The translations under genes were made by a program, and so were the position numbers. Under the pieces are notes generated by a model. It did not search any database and was not told the DNA's origin. It saw only the letters and a program-made list of their open reading frames with translations. Below, piece after piece: positions 22,041 to 34,972 of a stretch of 64,000 bases of DNA. The stretch is from Lanius collurio (Eukaryota > Chordata > Aves > Passeriformes > Laniidae): positions 17,590,443 through 17,654,442 of the forward strand of contig JACBWW010000017.1 in the NCBI GenBank assembly GCA_020086605.1, written 5' to 3'. How positions within the stretch are numbered: position 1 is the stretch's first letter; each line of letters starts with the position of its first letter.

Positions 22041-25000
22041 GTAAGTATTCAACTATTTCAACTCACTATGATAACTACTTCTTTACAGAATCTTTCTGCG
22101 TGTGATAATCCCATAATATCTCTTGGCATATTACAAACCCAAATGCTTTATCCATCTAGGACACCTGGGTCTTACCCTGCAAGCCTTGCAGGATGGAGCT
22201 ACTACAGACTTTCTGAGTGTCTGTGCAAAGACAGCAACCTGTAGCATCTCACATTGTAGCAACACCAGTCAGAGCCAATATTTTATTTGGGCATTCAAAT
22301 TGTGCATGGATGTTACTAATATAGAGTGTCTGTTCATATGTGTAGGTCTTCTTGTGCAACCACCTGGACACTTAATGCTGAATACCAGATTGGATCTACT
22401 GCTTTTATGGCTGTAAATGGGAAAGGCATTATGTCAAGGCATATACTAATAGAGAGCAGAATGAGGCCTTTGGAGAAAGGATAAGTAAGAAATGAGTTAT
22501 GATAAAAAGTCACCAGCTACTACTGTAGGATTGTTGTATTTCTGCCTGAAGCAAGTGCCTGTTCACTGACACAAAATATACCAAAATTTAAAAAGCACAG
22601 GATGTGATCAAAGATGATAATTTCTACCTCTATTTTCACATATAACTTGATTTTGAAAACTATAAAATGCAATTAGATGATAATTGCCTGCTGAGTATGA
22701 GCCAGCACTGTGCCTAGGTGGCCAAGAAGGCCAATGGCATCCTGGCTTGTGTCTTGTGGCCGGCAGGCATTGATCATCCCTCTGGACTTGGCACTGGTGA
22801 GGCCATGCCTTGAATACTGGGATCATTTTTTGCCCCTCACTACAAGAAGGATGTTGATGTGCTTGGGCAAATCCAGCAAAGAGCAAGGAAGCAATCTGGT
22901 GAAGGGCCTGGAGAACAAGTGTGATGAGGAGCAGCTGAGGGAGCCTGGGGTGTTTAGCCAGGAGAAAAGGAGGCTCAGGAAGATGTTATTTCTCTCTACA
23001 ATTAACTGAAAGGAGGTTGTAGTGTGGTGGGAATCAATCTCTTCCTCCAAGTAATAAGTGACAGGACGAGGTGAAATGGCCTCTAGTGGCACCAGGGAAG
23101 GTTGAATTTAGATGTTATGAAAATTTTCTTCCCAGAAGAAGTTGTCAAGTATTGGGAAACACTCCTCAGGGAAGTGGTAGAATCACTATCCCTATAGATA
23201 CTGAAAAGAGATGCAGATCTGGCACTGAAGGACATGACTTAATAGTGAACTTGACAGTTCTAGTTTTATAGTTGGACTCAATGAACTTTAAGGTTTTTTC
23301 CAACCTTAATGATTCTAAGATTTTATAACAATATCAGACTACCCTGTAAAATCTTGGAACTAGACTCCTATTCTGGCATCCTGAAGGAAGTCAGGAGGAT
23401 GTCTTTTTAAAGCAAGTGATTGCCCCCAATGTTTTTTGTCTGGGATGTTAGATTTCCTACATCTCCTCTTAGGAAACTACAGCTCAAGACCTTAACCGTT
23501 ACCGGCTCTGTACGGGTTGAACAGGAACTACAAGGCTCAGATTCACTTCCACAGTCAGACCATGAGGCTTGGCTGGTGCAAGAGGGGTAGATGTCTCTTA
23601 AGTGATGCACCTCAAGGAGCTGCCTTAGATGTAAACAAATAAAAATGCATTTATATATGGGGTTTTTAATTTATAAAAATGTATTTATTGTTATTACTTC
23701 CAAGACAATATGACTACCTAGTGCTAGCAGTAAGTCAAATAATTTTGCAGATCCCAGAGAATATGTTTCCTGCTCTAATATGCAATCTATCTGTTCTAAT
23801 CTGGTCTAATATTCAGTCTAAATCAGAGAGAGTTTTTAAGGATTTTTCATCATATTATGTAAGTGAATACACTCTGATTCCAGGTTAAGAAAACTAACCC
23901 TAAAACTAGTGAGGTGGAAAATAAAGTCTGGCACTCAGAGGCAGTTTGGCTGTAAGTTAGGAGCAGTTGAAAGACAACATGTTTAATAACAACAGAAGTG
24001 AGACTATTATTTCATTTTCTGTAGCTACTGGTGATCTAAGGAAATAAGGTGGATAGAAAGAGAGGTGAAAAATACAAAATGTGTAACACAGAAGGAGAAG
24101 CAGAGGCTGAGGAAATAAGAATTAAAGGTGTTATTTAATGGCTTACAGATGTGTGAGAAAATGTTGGGAGCCAGTGGCTGCTGGGTGTTGCCGTGGGTGA
24201 ACAGCCAGGCTAAGGACTGTCTGGAGTTTCAGACTGGAACATTTATGGTTACATACACAGGACTTCTCAGAAGGGGTTGCTTCCAGTGCTGTGGATTCTA
24301 TTATTTTCGTGAAGTTTCTCCTCACATTAATAAAAAAATCTGCCAAACTTCTATTCTTTGCAAACTTGGAAACTTTGCTTCCATTGTGTTCTTTGTGTGC
24401 TGTAGTGTGTTCTTTTTAATGAAAAGTTCTGTAACAGGTAAATAGATAGACAAAAAAATGACCACAAAATCCTCAGTTCTTATGAGCTTGGGGATGAGTG
24501 GGAAAAGTTGCTTGAATTGCTGCCTGCAATGCTAAGAAACAGGTTATTAAGTAAAGAGAAATTACTTAATTGAATGACTTCCAGTTTCTTTCCTCTTAAT
24601 TATTTTAGTTTTCTTATTAGCTATAGCATTCCCAACTGCTTTGTTGACAGATTTTGCTAATTACTCAGAGATGCTAAAACATCCAAGAGAATTGCTCACT
24701 ATTTCCTAGATAAAAATAAAAGAGAGATTATGTCCACATTTGGACTGGAAAATATCTTGTAGTAGTTTCTCTACTTCTCTTCAGAGAGTTGCACAAAGTG
24801 GAACTGGGTGCAATGTACATTTTACTGAAGAAAAGTAAGTAGTTATGAAATTGTGCTAATGCATACTTGCAGATATACTTGCACAGTGGAACCATGCAAA
24901 TACTTCTTCTGTGAGAAAGGAAGAAATCTTCAATATCCTCTTCAAAGGAAAATTAACATAACTCCTTAGGTAGTTCAATAAGTAGTTGCTTAGTTGCTGA

Positions 25001-27309
25001 CTAAGATTTGACTATTCTGCCTACCTTTTTTCCTCTATAAAAATATAGGGGTTTTAGTATTGTCATTGCTATCTCTCATGGCTGAAAGAGCACTAGGGGA
25101 ATGAGAGATTCAGGAAGGAAGTAATTTGGATTGAGAGGATTTGCAGCTGGAAGAATTTTTATTGTATATCCCACATAAGCCTTTTTTGTGGACCATACTT
25201 TGTTTATCTTTATTTTTCAGTACTCTTGTTTGACGTCAATTGTCACCTAAAAGTCTAGGAAAAATCCTTGTCTAATAAATCATTCAAATGTTAAAAATAT
25301 TCTCAGTTAAATGCAAAATAAAACAGTGAAAAGAGTGGATTTGTTTTTCATTTGACCTAATTTTGCTACTTTTATGTCAATAGCAGAAGTCCTCAAAATA
25401 ACTGTAAATTCCATTAAAATAAATATTCTTATATGTTTTATGATAATTTTAATTTAATCTCTAAATTTATACTTTGCATTTTGCAATGGCACGGGTATTT
25501 CCCTGGAAGTGCAATAGAAAACACAGAGTTTTGAGTGTTCCTTCTTCTTTTTTGTCTATGTACAGTTTCTGATTTGCAGGTTTTTGTGGTAGCTTAGGAG
25601 TCTATGTGTCTTGGCTTTTGTAACAACATCCTGAAGTTCCTATTCTCCAACAGCAATCAATAATTAAAATTCATATTGAAAAGATGATTTGTGAAACTTA
25701 GGCTAAGTACTTAATCAGAAATTACTTTTTTAGTGAATATATTTAGTTTCTTTTTTTTATTAGGGTTGTCTTGTGAATTTGTCCTCTGGCATACTTGTTA
25801 GTATAAACTGCTGGCCTTTTGAAGTCTGAGGAAGTATTAAGAGTTAGCAGCATATTCCAGAATACACCAAATTTCACAAAGACTTGTATTTCAGCTGGAT
25901 AGTATTAAGCTGTTCTTCTCTGGGATTTCTTGCTGCTTTGAGAAGCTGTATACTGTAGAAAATTTTCTTTCAGACATTTAATTCATTGTATATGACATAA
26001 GAACTGTAATCAAGAACAGTTTGTTTCTTCCAGTAGTATTTTTTCAGCATTTGCAACAAAACCATCCAATCTTTTCTTCAAGGGGAAGTCTGTAGCAGGG
26101 CTACTGCAAAGTGATTAACATGAGTGCCTAGAAGTCAATAATGTTATTCCAATGTTACATTCTAAAAAAAATTAATGATTATTTTTTAACACTTTTCTGT
26201 TATCAAAATTCAAGCTTTGGCAGAACCAACACTGAAATATTACAGATTTTCTTTCAGCTAAAGACTCTTTAAACCAGCAAAAATGAGTGAGACTTGACCC
26301 TGGCAAAGAAAGAGTAATACCATTTTAGCACCAAGAGTTACATGCAGTACTTTAGATGACAGATGTCTGTGCCAGAACTCACCTACCATGCTAAAAGAAA
26401 TTCTTGGAATCTGATTTCCCAACTTTTGAACGTCTGAGTGATGTTTAGTTGGCATCTAAATGGGACCAGTACAATGAACTTCCATTTTTTACAGGAAATA
26501 GAATGTTCGTGATTCAAATAAAAATGTTAACAGAAGACTACTTTCTTAATGTCAGATAGAGAAGGAAATGAAAAGTAAAATAGCAGACAGAAAGAAAGAT
26601 GTCAAATATTAAGCCACTGTTTTCTTCGTTTATATTTTATTTATGTGTTGCAAGTTGCAACAGTATTTCAGGGAATGCTGTAGATGCCACTTTGTTTGCA
26701 AAGCCACTGGAAAGCCTGGAGCACTCTTTTAGGCTTTAGTCCTGAATTCTGTTTCCCAATACAACACTTTCCATTATGGCTTTATGGAAGTCACAATATC
26801 CCCATTTCCCATCTGTAAAATGAGATAGGCTGCTTTGCAAGGTTTATTAAAGGAATAATAATAGATGCTATAGAATTTACAGTAAGAACAGCTAAATAAA
26901 TACCAAAAAATGTATTCTAGGGAAGAAAGATGCATAGCATTAAACACCTACAGGCTTTAAATGGAAATGGGAAAATACATTTATTTACTCTACTTTCATG
27001 GATAATGTATTCAGATATCTCATGAGTGGGAATGATAAAAATGCCCAACAGACTGGATTCCTCTCTCCAAATAGAGCTACTTTCTTGTCTGGAAAGGACA
27101 ATCCATCAGGAGAATTATGAAACTAAATGTACACCCTCAGTCATCTGCAAGGTTTGGATGTAGCATTCACCTCACCTAATTCCTATTAATATGCCTAAAT
27201 AACAAGCCTTTGAGGGGTCAGTTTTCTATAATGGTCTTATTATTTTTGTAAAACTAATGCAGTCAGTCACTGGGTAACTGTTATTTTTAACCTGTTTTGT
27301 ATATTACAG
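22041..27309 (+). other. ITGA8: ITGA8 intron (5269 bp)
   Basis: This is a phase-2 intron with a gtaagt donor and an atattacag acceptor. It holds a sense CR1-Y-like fragment at about 22685-23326. The rest is AT-rich with no recognised feature. Confidence 0.8.
22685..23326 (+). mobile_element. CR1-Y-like LINE 3' fragment, sense
   Basis: The stretch follows the CR1-Y 3' end closely. In order it shows gtggccaagaaggccaatgg, ggcactggtgaggccatgcc, agaaaaggaggctcaggaag, gaaaggaggttgtagtg, gtgacaggacgag and the tail ttttttccaaccttaatgattctaagatt. It is 5'-truncated as usual. A shortened segment near 22745-22780 suggests a small internal loss. Frameshifts and stops make it non-coding. Confidence 0.92.
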
Positions 27310-27415
27310 AGTGTCTCACCCCCCAACAATTATTTTGCCACTTCACAACTGGGAACCCAAAGATGAACCTACAAAAGAAGAAGAAGTTGGTCCTTTAGTA
27401 GAACACATCTATGAG
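27310..27415 (+). CDS. ITGA8: ITGA8 exon (window exon 9): calf-2 domain start
   Basis: This 106-bp exon completes Gly273 and encodes residues 274-308. It begins VSHPPTIILPLHNWEP and ends EEEVGPLVEHIYE. The VSxP...LPxxNWE and EEVGPxVxHIYE blocks are conserved across the alpha-V family, and VSHPP with KEEEVGPLVEH matches alpha-8 specifically. Splice sites are atattacag and gtaaaa, ending in phase 0. Confidence 0.98.
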
Positions 27416-29227
27416 GTAAAAATTATGCATGTTGCCACAGGACTTCACACTGCCCCCACTGAATTCCTGATGATTTTGGTTTATTGTCTTTATCTGTAGC
27501 TAGATACAGCCACAAATGTAAATACTCTGACTTTAGCATGTGACCCAAATTTTATCTGGGAATTTGCAACCCCGTTATCTGTTCATGTGAGTGGAGGAGA
27601 TATTAGTTTATGCTAGGAGTCTGTCTTTGATATTTAAGGGATTTATAAACATTTTGGGTGTTTGACAAGAATTAAAAACAGTCCTTAAAATTTCCTTATA
27701 ATCAATGTCAAATATCTTCTCATCAGAAGCTGTGCACTGGAAAAAATGTTTTCTTTCTAGCTAACTGCAAAAAAAATGTAGACATGCATGTAACTTGTTA
27801 CCTCAGAAAATGTTCTGTTGATAAGAACTCTTAATGTTTGAAGTACACATATTTTTACCTTGTATTTTTGTTGGTTTTTTCCTATGGATGATTTATCAAT
27901 TAAAAGATAAGAGTTCAGCTTAGAAAAAGGGCATTGAGTGAACTACATGGAATAGAAGCTATCCTTAGAATCTGATGGATGATCTTTATTCTAGAGGGTA
28001 AAACAGAGGACTTCACATATGGTTATAATTCACAAACTAGCACTCAAGAAAATATAAGCAACTGAGCTTAATCAGCAGTGTAAGATTACAATTTTTCATG
28101 ACATGCTAAAGTGTAGTGACTACAACTGTAAAATATAAATTATCATTTCTGAATTTATCTTAACACATTTCTCTAAACTGAAAAATATCTAACAAATCTT
28201 CTTGTCTCAGGCATTTGGGTTGTTTGTGAAACTATGTATGTGATTTCAAATATATTAAAATAATTACTGTTAGTAAGGAAACCACTTAAATGGTTTATAT
28301 CAGCAAAGTATAAAAAAGACTAGACAGTCTCCCAGAAAGTGTAAGATTGAAAGGAGTTTTTATTTAGCTCTAACTAAAGGTCATCAGTCACAAAGATTCT
28401 GCAAATTTAAAAAAAAAAAGATTCTCACATCTCTAGAAACTTTGCGTAAGGGTCCATGATGTTCAGCTTCTTTAGCTCTTCATGCCCAGTGACCACACAT
28501 GTCCAGACTTCCTGTTGTCATCAGTTATTTTCAAACTGTAAACTGATATAAGGAAACTATTTTAATAGCCTAGATTTCTAAACTTTTAATATTTCTATTC
28601 TTGTTCATTTTCCCTAGAAAAAAGTAATGTCTTGGGATGTTAATTTAGGAAAACTAGTTCCTTTATTTCTTTTGAGGAAATTTAGATTGAGAGTTTTGAA
28701 AATACAGTTCTTAACCAAAGAAACTAGTTTAGGTTCTGCTCCACCTTCTATTCCTATGCCCTGAAATGTGATTCTTTTGTATTCTGAAGTTTTGGCTACT
28801 ATTTTCAAGTATGATCTGTTAAAGTTCACTGTTCATATTTCTATAGTGTTTCTTTGCTAGTGTGTTTTGGGTTGAGTTTTTTTTTTTATACTTGTTTAGA
28901 TAATTTCAACTCTTCATATGTAGAAAAACTGGGAAAGGTGATGGATTTCATGAATACAGACTCAGACAGCAAAAATTGTTCTCACAGATTTGCCATTGAC
29001 TTTGTGACTAACGTGGAGAGGCTCTTCTCTCCTACCTGCTACAGATTCTCCATCAGTAGATGTTAATAATGTGATAACAATCATAGGTGATGTTAATAAT
29101 CTATACATCCTTCCCTAAATACTTCAAGGTTGTGTCCGCTTAGAATTTGAAAATATCTAAGTGTTGTTGCAGTGTTTTTTATTGTTATTTATTGCCTTGG
29201 AAAGTACTGATCATGTTTCTTTGACAG
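27416..29227 (+). other. ITGA8: ITGA8 intron (1812 bp)
   Basis: This is a phase-0 intron with a gtaaaa donor and a tttgacag acceptor. It is AT-rich and nothing is recognised inside it. Confidence 0.85.
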
Positions 29228-29386
29228 CTGCACAATATAGGACCAAGTGCCATCAACAATACAGTTCTCCATGTTGGTTGGCCTGTGTCCAGTAGAGAAG
29301 AATTTCTTCTTTATATTCTTCACATTCAGACACATGGACCATTGCACTGTCAAACAAGCTCTCCTATTAATACAATGCAAATAAAT
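29228..29386 (+). CDS. ITGA8: ITGA8 exon (window exon 10): calf-2 domain
   Basis: The exon is exactly 53 codons (residues 309-361), the length I expect for this alpha-8 exon. It starts LHNIGPSAINNTVLHVGWP and contains EEFLLYILHIQT and GPLHCQ. The Cys in LHCQ is the calf-2 Cys that links heavy and light chain in related integrins. NNT is a sequon. Splice sites are tttgacag and gtaagt. Confidence 0.98.
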
Positions 29387-29587
29387 GTAAGTATTTTATT
29401 TCCATCCCCTTCTGTATTTTGATTAGGTTTTTTTGCCTACACTTCACAATGGGATGGAACTTTTGGGAACTTTTAACAACCCAAGATCATTTCCTGAGTA
29501 AGAAGCAAGATATAGGTAGTCTATAATGTTTCTAATGTGACTGTTGTTTTGCTCGGTACGTATTTGATTTCTGTACTCTTTATATGT

Positions 29588-30570
29588 GGAGAAGGGTGCG
29601 CTCAATCCCACTGTCGATGCTGCCAACAGAGAAGTTAAAAAGCACCCTGTCCCAATACCAGCCACTGAGGAGCACCAAGTGTCACTGGTCTCCAGTTGGA
29701 CATTAAGCCATTGGCTACAATTCCTTGAGTGTGATCACACAGCCCATTCATTATCCCCTGAGTGCTCCATCAGGTCCATGTCTTTCCAGCATAAAGACCA
29801 GGATGTCATCTGGGACTGTGGCAAATGCTTTCTCTGGGTGCAGAAGGATGATGTCAGTTGTTCTTCCCAACACTGTGACCTCACCATAGAAGGCCACCAA
29901 ACCTGTCAGGCACAATTAGCCTTTAGTGAAACCATATTGGCTGTCACCAATCACCTTCTCGTTTTACATGTACCTTAGCATAGTTTCCAGGAAGATCTGC
30001 TCCATGATTGGGCTGGGCACAGAAGTGAGACTGACTGGCCTGTAGTTCTACAGGTTTTACTATTTTCCTTCTTAGAAATGGGGGTTATGTTTCCCGTTTT
30101 CCAGTCAGTGAGAACTTCACCAGACTGCCACAACTTCTCAGATATGGATATTGGCTTAGCCAGTTCATCTGCCACTTCCCTCAGGACCCATGGATGCAGC
30201 TCATCAATTCTCATGGCCTTGTGCACATCCAGATCCTGTAGATGTTCTCAAACCTGACTTTCTCCTAGAGGAGGCAGTCCTTCATTCTTCCTTGTGTGAT
30301 GTCGGGAGTGTACCCAGAGCATTTGCCAGTGAAGACAGGCAAAAAGTCATTGAGTATCTCAGTCTTCTCAACATCCTGGGTAACCAGGTCTCCTGTTTCT
30401 TTCTGGAGAGGATATATATTTTCCCTCATCTTCCTTTGAGTATCCATAGAAGCTTTTAATATAGTTTTTGACATCTCTGGCCATATTTAACTCTCTTAGG
30501 GCTTTAGCTTTCCTAACCCAATCCCTGGCTGCTTGGACAATTTCCTGTTTTAAGATCTATGCTTGTGATG
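29588..30570 (-). mobile_element. CR1 LINE ORF2 fragment, antisense, 3'-truncated
   Basis: Read on the minus strand, this is the endonuclease-RT linker and first half of the CR1 reverse transcriptase. Recognisable pieces are [35 protein letters not shown] and [18 protein letters not shown]. Its last recognisable part is the region just before the FADD catalytic motif (gattgagcgcaccct on the minus strand, near 29600). There is no 3' UTR or tail. Frames are broken by stops and indels, so this is a pseudogene copy. Confidence 0.9.
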
Positions 30571-31987
30571 GCAGATCCCCTCAGAAGAGCTTGTTTGGTT
30601 TGGCTCAAAGTCAGAAGATTAAGCAAAACAGCTCTATGTATTATCTCATTAAAAGCAAGGTATCCCATTTTTTAAGGATAACTGATTCCAGACATTTCTG
30701 GAGTAAACAACAACACTTCTCAAGTTTAACCAGTAGCCTGTGAAACATCTTTCAGGGAGAGTGACATTCCAAGTGCTAAAAATGCTCCACATCTTTTGCG
30801 TACTAGAATGGGTTTGATTTCGGTATATTCAACAAAAGGGGAGACAACTTTCTAGTGTTGAGGAGTGCTCACAACCTCAAGAGCTACAAGTCAAGTCTTT
30901 AGCTTTAACAGACAGATCTACAATACATACATAAAAGAGTAAAGAAAAATTGATGTCTACCAAAAATAGTATGGCTAGATTTTTGCATTTCACCCAGGAA
31001 ATTAGAGAGGGATTGGAATTCCATCCTTTTATGTAGTTTCTCTAGAAAAAGAAAAAGCAAATGAGTAGTAGGAAACAGAAGATAAAAAATGTTGGTCTGT
31101 TTTATACCCAAAGCACAGCAATATTGGAGATGGAATTTTTTCTACATGTCTTTTATACCTAATTTTCACCTCTTTTTCAAAAGTGGTGAGGAGGAAGAAG
31201 TTGAGGTGCTGCATTTGTGCTTGTAAGCCAAGCTTCTCAACCTCACTGATCAGATCAGGTTGCAAGTGAAAAGGAGTTCAGCATCCTTCCACCCTAGCTA
31301 CTGTGTTCTGTATAAGTTTAAATTAAGAAGCTGGGTAGAATACTGCCACAGTTCTTACTGACGTTTTCAGGCAATGTATACTTTTTTATTTATTTTATTT
31401 TTTTTAGTTTGCTCTTCCTTATCCTACTTGATAATGATTGCATCTGTTACATAAACAAGACTTAATTCCTATGAAGCTTGTGAATTTTCCTGTAATAATG
31501 GTCCATCTGTTGTGGCAGAATATGGCTTTAGATGCACAATCTTTATTGCAAGAATTTAACTATCCTTTCCTTATTTCAGTTTTTCAAAGCATTGAACAGC
31601 ATGAATACACAAATGAGGTTTCAAATATGTAATATTTATTGGCTTCAGATGGGAGGAGGACACAGAGACAGGCTTCTTCAAGTTTTGTATGAATAGCAGG
31701 ATGCTTAGCTCGAATTTCCAAATAAGGCTAAAGACATTAAATGCCTGACTTCTCTTGGATATCTGAACCTAGCTCTCTTAGGGCACTGAGGCATTTCCCC
31801 TTTGAAATTACTCAGATTGTTCAGTTTCAATCAAAACAGTATATTCCTCCCTTATTGCTGAATTTCTTGTCTTGTAAAAACATTTTCTTTGGGCTTTGTT
31901 ATCTAGTCCAAAAAGATAAATCACACCTATGCACACATGGGAAGACTTTTGTTTGGGGATTTCTCTGTAGCTTATCTTTCTATTGAA

Positions 31988-32605
31988 GGCCATGAGGGAT
32001 GTGAAAGGATAATAAAATTATGAATCCTGGAAAAGGTGTAAAAAGGAGCAAGAGTACTTGTCAAAGATACGGAATGGATTCCATTGCAGAAGAACTCAGA
32101 ACTGAGTACACTAGGATGCTTCAATCTAGAAAAAAGGTGACTCGGCACAAATATGATCCTCAAAATGAGTAGCAGCAGGAAGAGCGTGGGTGTGGATTGA
32201 CTGTTCTCTGCCTGTTCCTGCAAAACTGGAGTATCTGATGAAGCCTGGAGAGTCAGATTCAAAACAAGCAAAAAGAAGTGGTGGTTCATGGTGGCAGGTC
32301 TCAGGTGTCAGGAACTTGTGGCCAAAGGGAAATAGTCAGGGTTAAAAGTTTACATGATTTTAGGGAGAAAAGTAAATAAATTCTCAAAAGAAGAGTCCAG
32401 TGAAGATTAGTAAATGAACAAAAACTTCATATAGGTGAGGGAGTCCCTGATCTGAAAACACTTGGGAGCTAAAAGTTATTAGGAGAGTATTGTGTATGCA
32501 CACCCCATTTCTTAATTCCTTCTTACTCTTCCTAAAGGCAGCTGTGATGAGAATAGGGCTCAGTTAGATGGACTTTTGGTTTGAGACAATATTCCTGATG
32601 GGTTG
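31988..32605 (+). mobile_element. Old diverged CR1-type LINE 3' end, sense
   Basis: A degraded series of blocks follows the order of ancient amniote CR1 3' ends. They are aaaattatgaatcctggaaaagg, then gattcaaaacaagcaaaaagaagtg, then a segment around 32420-32500, and finally gctcagttagatggacttttggttt, which resembles the 'gggctagatggacctttggtctgacc' hallmark. Divergence is much greater than in the other CR1 copies here. Confidence 0.65.
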
Positions 32606-34846
32606 TTTTTTTCTCCCAGACTGATGGCAAAAAGCATTTTTATGAAACCTGTACCTATAGATACCACTATACAGGGTGACACACATGGCCCATTCTCAGT
32701 AGCTGAGCTCTGCAGTACCACAAGTGAGGCATCTGTCAGGGAAGCAGTGAAATAACAGCCAAAATCCACCACATGGACAAGGTACATCCACCAACATGAG
32801 TGGCAGGAGCTAATGCCCTCCAGAGGCAATGTCTCCTCATGCTGCAAAACTCTTACTACTGAGTTTAGGTCTTGATCTTAGGGGAAAATAATACCATCCT
32901 GTGGGTTGCTCTTGAATGGTCACCAACCCCTCTTGAATAATATCTTTTACACAAAACCCTCTTCCACAACATTTCTGATGGAGTTACACAATGCAACAGA
33001 GGCTATTGCCTGGCTAGAAAACGAGAAAGGTGAAACAGTGTTTTGAAATGAGAAGTGGAGAACTGGAGAAGTCTGGAAAGCTGTTTAAAGTAATAATGCT
33101 CAGGAGAATAACGCACTACAGTTTTCCATGGTGGGGAAACTGAGACAGTCCTCTGTAGTTAGAGGGAGGGAGTGATCCTCTGTCTAAGATATAGTGTGCT
33201 AAATATGTGGCATATAAAATAGCTACAGAGACAGATTGTACAGGTGTGCAATTCCATGTGACCAGTTCAAGAAGGATAAAATAATATCTTTAACCTGGAC
33301 ATCTAGGCCACTGGACAAATTCTGCTCTTAAATGGTTTCAGGAAACACGTGTTTTCTCTTAACCACAGGGGGCTGGTTTTGAACTTTTGCTGTAAAAAAT
33401 CACTACTAAGATGCTAACACTCTAGGATCCATGAAAAAAGAAAACTGTGTATATGAAAATCCTCTAGTATTCAAATGGATATACATCTCTATCTGTTGTG
33501 ATCATATATTGAGATCTTCTTCACAGACATAATATTGTATTGTGGGTTTTTTAATTTTTCGTCATTAAGAAGTCTATATGCTGGTGAAAGAATTCTAAAA
33601 GGACAGTTTGCACGTTACCACAGTGAGAGGGAGAAATTTACTAGCTACTTAAGTGTTCCCTTATTGCAAATAGACAACATTTAACTGATTAAGCAACAGA
33701 AAACAGGAAAAAAGAGGATTCTTATTTTTTTAGTGGGTTTTCATCTGTTAGTGAATTATAATATATTTCACTTTGTAGGATGCTTTTGACTGAAGATCTC
33801 AGACAATGTCAAATGTTTACATTCTGTTTATAACACTATAATTTCGATCAGATAAATGATACAAATTTTTGAAATCTCATACTACGCAGCGTTAGTGTGT
33901 GTAAGGCTTTGTGTGTTTTTGGCTATTCTCTTCCATCTAGTGTTACAACAATTATTAAAATTACAAACATTTCCTTTAGGAATTTGTTAAGATATTTTGT
34001 GTTCAGAAGTTAAAGGAACTGATAAGAAGGATCTGATATAGCTCTTTATAATATGAAGTCCTTAAGAAATAGCTTTGGTTATGTTTAGTTGAGTTCCTAT
34101 TGAGATCTTATTGTAAACTTCCATGAATATTTTGTCGTGATTTTACATTATTGGATTGTCATGAATTAAAATTTATCTTTCCTTCTGTAGCAATTTGCTC
34201 CAGGAGTTCTTTGAGGCTTCATGAAAGAAGCCATAAATGCCCTGTGTAGAAGTTAAACACAAACTGCTAACAAAAAAAGTAGGTTTTAATTGAAGAACAA
34301 GAAATCTGTAAATATAAAGCTGAAGAGAATGCATTTTAATGTGAGATTAGAAATGAAGAAACTGTTGCTTTCTACAAAGTTGAGCTGTTACCAAAACAAA
34401 TCTGTAACATATTTGTTACATGATCAAAAATTGTGTTGTCTGAAGTCAAGACTTACTTTTTTTCCAGAACTGGTAAAATCATTATATTTCATTAGGCAGA
34501 TTCTGATCTAAACTAATGACTAAATTACTATGCAACAACTCTGGATTTATCCTGTTACATATATCAGAATCTGCCCCCAAGAGTCTGACAAAATTAAGTA
34601 AAGCAACGAAATTGACACCAGTAAAAAGTGGAGAAAAATGTCTGCTGTAATTCCCATAACTGGGCAATATCTTGCTGTGCTATTACTCATCATGGTCCTA
34701 GTTGAAAACAGTGTATTCTCATGATTGTGCTGTTAAATTGAAAAAACAGTGTTAATGCAAAATTCAAGACCTCTGAGATGGGAAAAAAAATCTGTTAGAA
34801 TCATTCTATGCATATGTCTTTACCATTCCCATTTCTTTCTTTGCAG

Positions 34847-34972
34847 TTTGCTGTCCCACAAGACACTCCTGAACTTGCTGCTTTTTTATATAATTCCACA
34901 ATTTCTCATTACATCAGGAGAAGGGATGTTGCAATGGCAGAGCCTCACAGGAAGAACTCTGCAAAAGTATTG
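34847..34972 (+). CDS. ITGA8: ITGA8 exon (window exon 11): calf-2 with chain-cleavage site
   Basis: The exon is exactly 42 codons (residues 362-403). DTPELAAFLYNST leads into HYIRRRDVAMAE. The R-R-R-D motif (codons 34916-34927) sits where alpha-8 and alpha-V precursors are cut by a furin-type convertase into disulphide-linked heavy and light chains, so the light chain would start at Asp388. NST just upstream is a sequon. Splice sites are ctttgcag and gtgagc. The cleavage is inferred from the family. Confidence 0.97.

Larger units (their letters stand above)
29387..34846 (+). other. ITGA8: ITGA8 intron (5460 bp)
   Basis: This is a phase-0 intron with a gtaagt donor and a ctttgcag acceptor. 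It contains an antisense CR1 ORF2 fragment (about 29588-30570) and an old, diverged sense CR1 (about 31988-32605). The rest, notably 32610-34840, is unrecognised AT-rich DNA. Confidence 0.8.

Noticed and set aside
29586..29978. 130-codon plus-strand ORF, one of the longest in the window
   Set aside because: It is the reverse complement of CR1 reverse-transcriptase sequence, so it is an accidental frame.
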